A program made the translations under genes and the position numbers. A DNA stretch of 64,000 nucleotides from assembly GCA_029263455.1 (NCBI GenBank), contig JAJCXM010000023.1:57997-121996 (forward strand), in the 5' to 3' direction. The stretch's first letter is position 1; the number at the start of each line of letters is the position of its first letter. Source of the stretch: Holophagae bacterium (GTDB lineage: Bacteria; Acidobacteriota; Holophagae; Acanthopleuribacterales; Acanthopleuribacteraceae). Of the stretch, positions 35,692-43,600 are shown one piece after another. The notes under the pieces were generated by a model that saw only the letters and a list, made by a program, of their open reading frames with translations, was not told where the DNA came from and did no database searches.

Positions 35692-36885
35692 TCATTGAAC
35701 TTTACTCAGCGGGCTACCCACAAGTAACGGTGGATCTTGCATGTTTGAACCGCGTAAACCTAAGACCTGAAACGTGCCGCCCTCACTTGTTTGTTCCAAG
35801 GTGTAATAGGCGTTGTCATCAAAGGGCACAAGATCGGAAATCACGTGTAACTTTTTTTCGCCGGGGGCGACCGATCCCAATGATTGGCGCTGGATGATTT
35901 GGTTGTCTGTCAATGACCTTAGAACCAAATCAATCTCAATAGGGCTTGGTGCGGAGAGATTGGTAATCGCCACTCCGTCCCAGTAGGCGGTACTCTTGCG
36001 CGCCTCCATGGCGAAGGTCTTGCCAACGGCCTCACCATCGGCGAAGACAGCCTCTTGGACCGTGGCCGTTAAGCTGTCATCGTCAATACTCTTGTACGTG
36101 ATGGCTGCCTGGATAAAGCGACTATTGTTGCTTTCAAAGAGTCCGATATGTGACACCTTGTCCTCTAGGGCAGCGGGATAAATCGCCGTACCAGAGTTAG
36201 CATTACCGTAAATCGATATGACCGGTCGATGTCCCAGTATTTGGATGGGGACTTGAGAGTTGGGGACCAGATTGCCTAAGGCATCAAAGCCAGCCAGCCA
36301 AATGGTAGAGGGTAAGGTTGGGAAGCGGTTGTTAAAGACCATTTCGCCTTCAAAGCCCCCTCCTTTACGCGGCACATGAAGTAGCCAACGGCCAATTTCT
36401 AGATGATTACCGGATATGGCTGGATTGGATGGCGGAGGGCCTACCAAAACTGTTCCTGGCGAGGTCTCTTTTTTGAACTGAGTGGATTGACGCGCTATTT
36501 GTATTTGGTAGTTATCATTAAACAAAGGAAATCGTGACCGCCACAAGTATGGATAGACGCCTTGTTCCACAATGGCAACAAAGATCTCTTCGCAACCATC
36601 CATGATGCGAATGATATAGCGAAAGTTAACGGTTCCGGTTGGGTCAAGCCCATCCGAGTTGGGATGGGGAAGGAAGATCTCGATAATGCGATCGACATTC
36701 ATCGAAATATTGGCTTCGGTGATGAAGCTTGGGGCCGATAGGATCAAGGCCCGGGCGGATTTGTCCTGCTTGTCACTGCTTTCGGATACAGATAAAGGCG
36801 CGTTTTCTACGCCAGCGCGCTCAGACGCAAGTATCGTAAACCCAACGATTAGGACACAAACCACCTTGCTCAGATGACTGTACAT
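35692..36885 (-). CDS. Secreted protein, single-domain paralogue of its downstream neighbour
   Basis: This 397-residue protein has a signal peptide (VVCVLIVGFTILAS) and a mature region nearly all made of the domain also found at the C-terminus of the next gene: FITEANIS, HPNSDGLD, NRFPTLPSTIWLAGFD, EARKSTAYWDGVA, VAPGEKKL, VLGLRGS. It has no FN3-like repeats. The gene order (single-domain first, repeat version 12 nt further on) suggests tandem duplication followed by domain gain. Function unknown. Confidence 0.78.
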   Translation of the reverse strand: MYSHLSKVVCVLIVGFTILASERAGVENAPLSVSESSDKQDKSARALILSAPSFITEANISMNVDRIIEIFLPHPNSDGLDPTGTVNFRYIIRIMDGCEEIFVAIVEQGVYPYLWRSRFPLFNDNYQIQIARQSTQFKKETSPGTVLVGPPPSNPAISGNHLEIGRWLLHVPRKGGGFEGEMVFNNRFPTLPSTIWLAGFDALGNLVPNSQVPIQILGHRPVISIYGNANSGTAIYPAALEDKVSHIGLFESNNSRFIQAAITYKSIDDDSLTATVQEAVFADGEAVGKTFAMEARKSTAYWDGVAITNLSAPSPIEIDLVLRSLTDNQIIQRQSLGSVAPGEKKLHVISDLVPFDDNAYYTLEQTSEGGTFQVLGLRGSNMQDPPLLVGSPLSKVQ

Positions 36886-37021
36886 GCTCGTGGTCCTCCA
36901 TTCAAAACAAGAATGAAGCCTACCCCAGTATCAATAGGCGTGCCATTGTGCCAGGTTAGACGGTAGTCAAACTAGGTAGGGGACAGGTAATGAGGTAACA
37001 AACTGTATCCCGGAAGTTTGG

Positions 37022-37807
37022 TTAAAAGAAGTAACGCACGCCAAGGGTTAATCCGTTGACCGCATCTTTGGTGCTGACCACAGATTCGCCGACCTGGACG
37101 TCATTAAAGTCAAGAATAGGGTAGGTTGTATCGTATTCGAAATCTTGATACTTGTAGCCTAACGAAATGACAAATTTGCCAAGCAGTACATTCCATGCAA
37201 TTTCACCGGTTGGCCCAGTTGCATCGCCTGTCTTGTATGCTGTTGTGGTACCGCTTAACCTGAGCTTCAGGTCGGAAGTGCTTAAGAAACCGTATCCCAA
37301 GGCCACTGATAACATGGAGTGAGCGGCTTCAATTGGGATTGAGGCATAAGCGCCTGCATATATGCCGCCCAAATCTACATCACCTGAAAGCAAGGTTTGT
37401 CCCGTTGAGTTAACGGTAACTGATGATGTCTCAACCTTCTTGTACCCCAAATTGACGCCAAAGTTCTGGTGGATGGCGTAGTTAACGCCAAGATCAATAT
37501 CGCGTTTATCGTACCGAGTTTCGGTTTGGAATTGCTCGTCTTTGAAGAGAACATAATCTTCAAAGCCGTCCATCCAAGTTAGGGCCAAATTCCATTTTCC
37601 TCTTGTGACCGCCAAAGTGATTCCACCCAATGCGCCACCGCCCGATTCATCGCGTCCGATGAATACTGGGTTACCTTCCACATCACTAGCGAACGTTCCT
37701 TGCGATGTTTTGAAATCGCCGGGCCAGTATTTGAATCCGACAGAGAATCGAAGGTCGTCGCTGGCCCACAGTGAAGCAGCCACACATAACAATATCCCGA
37801 TGCGCAT
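37022..37807 (-). CDS. Small outer-membrane beta-barrel protein
   Basis: This 261-residue protein has a signal peptide (ILLCVAASLWA). The mature sequence alternates polar and hydrophobic residues in strands (GFKYWPGDF, DIDLGVNYAIHQNFGVNLGY, FVISLGYKYQDFEYD). The last residue is phenylalanine (VRYFF), the usual BAM-recognition end of an 8-12-stranded barrel of the OmpW/outer-membrane-protein type. Substrate or role unknown. A -10 (TATAAT) and AGGAGG Shine-Dalgarno precede it. Confidence 0.8.
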   Translation of the reverse strand: MRIGILLCVAASLWASDDLRFSVGFKYWPGDFKTSQGTFASDVEGNPVFIGRDESGGGALGGITLAVTRGKWNLALTWMDGFEDYVLFKDEQFQTETRYDKRDIDLGVNYAIHQNFGVNLGYKKVETSSVTVNSTGQTLLSGDVDLGGIYAGAYASIPIEAAHSMLSVALGYGFLSTSDLKLRLSGTTTAYKTGDATGPTGEIAWNVLLGKFVISLGYKYQDFEYDTTYPILDFNDVQVGESVVSTKDAVNGLTLGVRYFF

Positions 37808-37813
37808 CGTGCA

Positions 37814-37856
37814 TCCTCCTGAATTGACTGATTGGAATCAAGTTAAGGTCATTATA
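37814..37856 (-). promoter_or_regulatory. Promoter -10 and Shine-Dalgarno for the barrel gene
   Basis: On the minus strand, a perfect TATAAT occupies 37851-37856 and AGGAGG occupies 37814-37819, just before ATG 37807. No good -35 is visible at 17 nt. Between them TGATTGGAATCA (about 37829-37840) is a short palindrome that could be an operator. Confidence 0.45.
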
Positions 37857-37882
37857 GCTAACTCGCAAGCTTTTCTATCTAT

Positions 37883-40438
37883 TCAGTAAGTAATCACAAG
37901 GTTCTTAGGCGCATCAGACACAGTAATTTTGGTGGAGTATCTTTTTGAAGGTAGCTGGTAAACCTGGCCAGACTCTTCTTCTACAGCAAAATGATATTGA
38001 AACTCACCGTCTCTTAGAGAGCCGTGTGGAATTTGAGCGGTAAATTGATTTCCCGCGCCTATCATTTGCGTTTCCGAAGGTAGATCGGAATCAATAGACC
38101 AAACGAGATTAACCCTTTTTATTTTGAAGTTGGGTGTCTTCGTGAGTCGCATAGACACACTGAAAGCCTCGTTGTCTTTGGTCACTTTATATTTGCGTTC
38201 TCTGTCGTGTTCGAAGTTTGAAGACAAGAAAGTCTTGTATTCCTGATCAATATTAAAAATACGGTTCTGGATTTCGTTGACGTGATTGGCGTCCGTATTG
38301 TTGTAATTCTGAAGGTACTGTTTGAGCGTGGGTAAATTGGACGAAACCTTGGCTTTTGCGTATGCCTCTGCTTCATCTTCAACGTGGACGGCGTTGTTTG
38401 CCGCGTTCAGTTTGGATTCAACCTTGGAGACTTGGTCTACGGTGGCCCAGGTCCGGTACTGGGACAAGAATTCTGTCAGTCTTTCAGGCTCGTTGGACAG
38501 CATGGCTTTCTGGAAGGCGGAAGCCGTTTTCAATTGATTAAGGCGGTCTTCCATGGATGGTGCCCATTGCGATGAAGGGTAATTTGCTAAGAATGTCTCC
38601 ACCTCTTTGAGGTTATTGCTGCGTTTAACGTTGTCATAGGCTTGTTGTTCTAACAAATGATCGCGTTCGTTTTTGGCTAACGCTGAAAAGGCCCCGTTGG
38701 GGTAGGTGTCTAAATAATTCTCAAAGGATGCGACTGAAGGTCGTGAGGAAGCCTCGCGCCACGCAATCTGATCTTGTATTTCTCTATCTAATGCTTCGCG
38801 GCGCCTTATTTCTTCGGGGCTAAGGCCCTTGTCTACGATCACTTCTGGGTCAGGTTCGTCATTGGTGGTCTCGATCGGTTTTTCTATTTCACGAGTTTTA
38901 GTCAACCGAGCAAGGTATTTGCTGCCCCAATCTTCGTTGGCCAGCAAGACATGAGAAGTCGATTCGTAACCTTCAAATTCGAATCGCAACTCGAATCGGT
39001 CTTTGGCGGCAATATCAAATTCGTGGTTTAAGGGAGTCTGACCTTGGTCTCTGTCGTTTATCCAAACTTTGGCGCCTGACGGTTCAGATTGCAGCACCAA
39101 GCTTCGGTTTGTTACGGGTAACTCAGGAATAGGGTCAAGATCGTCATCGTCCGCGCCTCTCATAAACCAAACCGTTAGAACGGCAGCGACAGCGACAGCT
39201 GCCAAGGCGGCGTAAAGGCCTGTATAGGATTTCTGAGTCTGTGATTTAGCCGAAATAACCGGGTCTTGGGCTAGGTGACCGGAAGTAAGCGGTTGACTCG
39301 CTCCCTGTGGACGAACGGGCTGCGGCGAGTAGGCCACAGGTGGATCGATTTTATGTGTTGGCGGCGAGATTGCCGATCCGGCTGGCGTGATCTTTTGCGT
39401 CGGAGGTACTTGCTTGACGTCCGTTTTAGTCAGACCCGACACGGGCGAAAAGTCTTGGGCCGGTGCCTCGTGTGTCTGGGTGTTCATGGCCACACGTTCT
39501 GACGTCTGAGTCATGTTATCGCCGTCAGAAAGGTATGGTTTACCAAACGCCTGAGTTGATACGACAGGGTTCTCGGCAGTGGGATGTGGAATGGATCGTT
39601 CGGCCGTACCGACTAACCTTCTTAGCTCTTCAGCGAGTTCGGACGCGTGTTGGTAGCGCTTTTCTCGATCCTTGTTCAATGCCTTCAGAAAAATCAATTT
39701 GAATTGCAATTTATTGGCGTCAATCTCTGGGGGCACGTACTCTAGTGAGGGTTGGCCATTGACCACTTGATAAAGGATGGAGCTAATCGATTTGCCCGGG
39801 AAAGGCAGCTTTCCGGTAAGCAGTTCGTGAGCCAAGACACCGAGTGAAAAGATGTCCGAGCGATAGTCTACTTTCTCGCCGGCGATTTGTTCCGGGCTGG
39901 AATAGCTTGGCGTTCCAACAAAAAAGCCCGTTTTAGTCATATGCTCATCGCCAATTTTTGCGATGCCAAAATCCATGATCTTTGCGATGTGGGCGTCGGT
40001 AACCATGATGTTTTGAGGTTTTATGTCACGATGAATAATGTCGCGTTCATGGGCATAATCCAGAGCATCGGCAATTTGCATGATGATTTGGACCTTGGTG
40101 TCGATGTCCATTTTCTTGTTGGACTTGCTGTGTTGTTGCAGCGTACGACCTTCCAAGTATTCCATGGCAATAAATGGCGTGTTTTGTTCTTCCCCTAAAT
40201 CGTATAAAACAACGATGTTAGGGTGATGCAAACTACCGCAGATCTGTGCTTCATTAAAGAAACGACGCTTAAATTCTTTGCGTTCAACTGTCTCTTCAAT
40301 AATATCGGTCTTTATGGTTTTGATGGCGACGATACGCTGGATGACTGGATCATGCGCTTTGTAAACGCTACCCATGGCGCCTTCGCCAAGTAACTTCTCG
40401 ATTGTGTATCGACCTATATGTTCAGGGAGTTTGCTCAT
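37883..40438 (-). CDS. Membrane Ser/Thr protein kinase (Pkn type) with PEGA domain and repeat-containing extracytoplasmic region
   Basis: The 851 residues begin with a Hanks-type kinase domain (about 8-275). It has GEGAMGSVYKA (P-loop), VAIKTIK (catalytic Lys), HRDIKPQNIM (catalytic loop), MDFGIAK (Mg binding) and GTPSYSSPEQ (activation segment). A Pro/Thr-rich linker leads to one TM helix (ALAAVAVAAVLTVWFM). A PEGA domain (LVLQSEPSGAKVWINDRDQG) and several helical repeats of the FLxxYPxxxxA type follow, then a beta-sandwich domain. The outside part probably senses envelope state. The PP2C at 19615 is a candidate antagonist. Confidence 0.92.
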   Translation of the reverse strand: MSKLPEHIGRYTIEKLLGEGAMGSVYKAHDPVIQRIVAIKTIKTDIIEETVERKEFKRRFFNEAQICGSLHHPNIVVLYDLGEEQNTPFIAMEYLEGRTLQQHSKSNKKMDIDTKVQIIMQIADALDYAHERDIIHRDIKPQNIMVTDAHIAKIMDFGIAKIGDEHMTKTGFFVGTPSYSSPEQIAGEKVDYRSDIFSLGVLAHELLTGKLPFPGKSISSILYQVVNGQPSLEYVPPEIDANKLQFKLIFLKALNKDREKRYQHASELAEELRRLVGTAERSIPHPTAENPVVSTQAFGKPYLSDGDNMTQTSERVAMNTQTHEAPAQDFSPVSGLTKTDVKQVPPTQKITPAGSAISPPTHKIDPPVAYSPQPVRPQGASQPLTSGHLAQDPVISAKSQTQKSYTGLYAALAAVAVAAVLTVWFMRGADDDDLDPIPELPVTNRSLVLQSEPSGAKVWINDRDQGQTPLNHEFDIAAKDRFELRFEFEGYESTSHVLLANEDWGSKYLARLTKTREIEKPIETTNDEPDPEVIVDKGLSPEEIRRREALDREIQDQIAWREASSRPSVASFENYLDTYPNGAFSALAKNERDHLLEQQAYDNVKRSNNLKEVETFLANYPSSQWAPSMEDRLNQLKTASAFQKAMLSNEPERLTEFLSQYRTWATVDQVSKVESKLNAANNAVHVEDEAEAYAKAKVSSNLPTLKQYLQNYNNTDANHVNEIQNRIFNIDQEYKTFLSSNFEHDRERKYKVTKDNEAFSVSMRLTKTPNFKIKRVNLVWSIDSDLPSETQMIGAGNQFTAQIPHGSLRDGEFQYHFAVEEESGQVYQLPSKRYSTKITVSDAPKNLVITY

Positions 40439-40464
40439 GAATGCCCTTAATGGAGCCGCGCTGC

Positions 40465-40493
40465 ATAAAACATCAACATGAATATTAGGTCAA
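40465..40493 (-). promoter_or_regulatory. Promoter for the Ser/Thr kinase gene
   Basis: On the minus strand, TTGACC (40488-40493) is followed after 17 nt by TTTTAT (40465-40470). The match is five and four of six. The start codon is at 40438, giving a very short leader. Confidence 0.45.
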
Positions 40494-40587
40494 GCCGCGT
40501 TGGTTTTCAACGAGGGCGGTCACACATTGCCGTGTTCTGAGCGATTCTCGCACATAGATTGCGACCTTAGGTACCGTCCCTGTATGC

Positions 40588-40615
40588 TTGATGTGAAACT
40601 TTTATTCAATGTAAG
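40588..40615 (+). promoter_or_regulatory. Candidate promoter for the macroglobulin gene
   Basis: TTGATG (40588-40593), a 16-nt spacer and TGTAAG (40610-40615), each four of six matches. It lies 25 nt before ATG 40640, so the leader would be very short. GGGAGGTGA at about 40628-40636 is the ribosome site. Confidence 0.3.
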
Positions 40616-40639
40616 TGTCTCCACCGCGGGAGGTGAATC

Positions 40640-43600
40640 ATGATGTTCATCCGTTTATGTGCGTGGATCATCTGGGCGGGACTGGCCATGGGTCAAGATC
40701 TAAAGATCGATCTGAAAATCAGCGAAACAAAAAATAATGAACAGACCTCGAGTGAGGCAAATGTTGAACTTCATGAGCTCTCTGAGACAGAACTCTATGA
40801 GTTGTTCCAACGTCTTCCCGATCTCCCTGCAGAACCCGAGACCGGTGATGTGGTTCTACGTGAAGAGAGTATGCCACCGCCAAGACCTGGCCAAGATCTG
40901 GAACTGCTTTTCGCAAATAATGAATCGTCGCCACCGCTGCCTCCGGACTCAGGACCACTTAAAATCATCCGCTCTGCACCGCAAGGGGAACGCGATCAAG
41001 TAACGCAAATCCAAATCGCCTTCAACCAAGATGTGGTGCCACTTACAAGTCTGGATGAAATTGATCGCCGATCCTTCCCAATCAGTTTACAACCGGAAAC
41101 CACCGGCCGCTGGCGCTGGATTGATCCGCGTACGCTTGTTTTTGACAGCGAGTCGGTCTTTCCTCGTGCCACCGAATATCAAGTGACGGTTTCGCAGTCA
41201 CTGACTTCACTCTCGGGTAACAAATTACTAGATACAGTCGCGTGGAAGTTCACGACCCCAGCCCCCAAGGTAACGCGTAGTTATCCGCAAGGGAAGGGTC
41301 ATGTTCTAGACCCATTGTTTGCGATCGAATTTGATCAAGACGTGGACGCGAATGATCTGGTCAAATGGATCCGCGTTCATGATTCAGGACGCCGTGTTCC
41401 CGTCATGGCTGTTAATCAAGCTGATCTGTCAGAACTCGACTGCTTGCGTGTCAAAGGTTGGAATCCCAACCGCATCGTTTTGTTCAAAGCCAAGGAACCC
41501 TTAAACAAGAACCGCTTGTACGAGGTAATCCTGCCGGTGGGTTTAGCTTCACTTGAAGGCCCGAGAAAGACTGAACAGGAAAAACGCTTCTCTTTTCAGA
41601 CCTATGAAGAGCTGAGTGTGGCTTCGGCCCGTTGTGGTTGGCAAGACCGCTGTGAACCGGGCTGGCCGTGGCATATCCAATTTTCAAATCAACTCGATGA
41701 ACAAAAGTTCAGCGAAGATATGGTCCACGTGGAGCCGGCCCTTGAAGATATGATGGTCCATTGCTCAGGTAATACACTTACCATTCAAGGACGTTCCGTA
41801 GGTGGTAGCAAGTATCTCGTTCAGTTAAGCCCACAATTATCAGATGTGTTTGGTCAGGAACTAGGCAAAAGCGGGCCGTTGAATTTTAATGTCGGCCACG
41901 CGCAACCTCAGCTGCGATCAGGATTGCGGTATCTGCACGTGTTGGATCCATTTGTCGATCCAATTATTCCTCTAGCCTGCGTCAATATTGATGCGTTTGA
42001 TGTAAAGGTGTTTACGGCTGACCCCAGCGAATGGTCGTCCTATCACCAATGGTTGCGCGCTTCCGGTAAAGCCAAAAGTGAACAGCCCCCATTTGCCGAT
42101 CTGATCGCCGAAAAACGTTTTCCTGGCAGCTCGGTCGAGGACCAATGGAGCTTTGCTGCCATCGATTTGCAGGAGTGGTTGCCTGACGGGAAGGGTCAAT
42201 TGATCGTTAGCATCGCGGCTGATGACAATCAAACCGAGCGCTCGCGAAAAGGCGCGCGATCAGAATCGGTTGTTTGGATTCAAGGCACCGAGCTAGCCAT
42301 CGATGCCTTTTATGACGGTAGCCAGGTCGTGGCGTGGGTTACGCAATTGAGAGATGGCACGCCGGTCGCTGAGGTGGATGTCTCCCTTTTTGCGGGTCAA
42401 CCTTCATCGAAGATAGGGACTGCGGTTACGGATGAAAACGGCTTAGCCACTTTAGATGTACCTCTGGTTATGCCCGGACCCGCCTTATTGGTTGCTGAGA
42501 CCGAAGACGATCGTGTTTTTCTTCCCGAACACCCTAATTGGTGGTCGAGTGATAGTCGTTGGCGGAAGCAACAAGCCAGCTCGCAGCCGCTTTGGTACGT
42601 GTTTGATGACCGCGGTCTGTATAAGCCAAACGAGCGTGGTGAAGTGAAAGGCTGGATCCGTTATTCTGTGCCAACTCCGCAACCAAAGTTACGCGTACCT
42701 AGCGGATCGGTTTCTTACCAGTTGGTTGATGCGCGTGGTCAGGAGATCGCTAAAGGGTCTGTGCCCTTGAGTCTGCTTGGTGGATTCCAGATTTCATTCG
42801 AGCTAGCAGATAATGTCAACCTGGGCTCCGCTCGCTTGAACATGCAACACGATGGAACTTCATACACACACGTCTTACGTGTCGAAGAATTTAGGCGCCC
42901 TGAATTTGAAGTTCGATTGCAGCGCCTGGGTTCGGTCGCCATGGTTGGCGAGCAAACGGACTTGCAAGCAAGCGCCAAATACTTTAGTGGCTCGGCTTTA
43001 GCCGGTGTTCAAACCCATTGGACTTTGACCTGCGAAACGGGCAGTTACCAACCGCCTCGATGGCCCGAATACCAATTTGGTGAGGCAACTCCTTGGTGGC
43101 GCTGGTACGACAACCGAATGCCCATCGTTTTTGAGAATGAAGGTTTAACTAAAGCAGATGGCAGCCATACGATTTCTTTGGCTGTGGACTCGATTGAGCC
43201 CTTCCAGCCCGTTTCCATCCAAGCCGAAGTGGCGGTCACCGATTTGAACCGTCAGCAGTGGACTGATCAGACGCAATTCATTCTGCACCCAGCGAGCATT
43301 TATGTGGGACTGAGACAGGACCGTGGTTTCTACAGGGCAGGAAATACGATGTCGAGCGCCTGTGTGGTGACCGACTTGGATGGGAATCTGGTTAGCGATA
43401 GGCTTATTGAGTTTGATGTGACTCGATCGCAGTGGGTTTTTGAGAATAGGCGCTGGCAGGAAAAGAGCCATGTGGTCAAAACATTTACGCTCAAGAGTGG
43501 TGATGAACCCGAACCATTCAGCCTAGAACTCACGGACCCGGGCAGTTATCGAATCAAAGCGCGGGTGGTGGATGCGAAAGATCGCACCAATGAAACGGTT

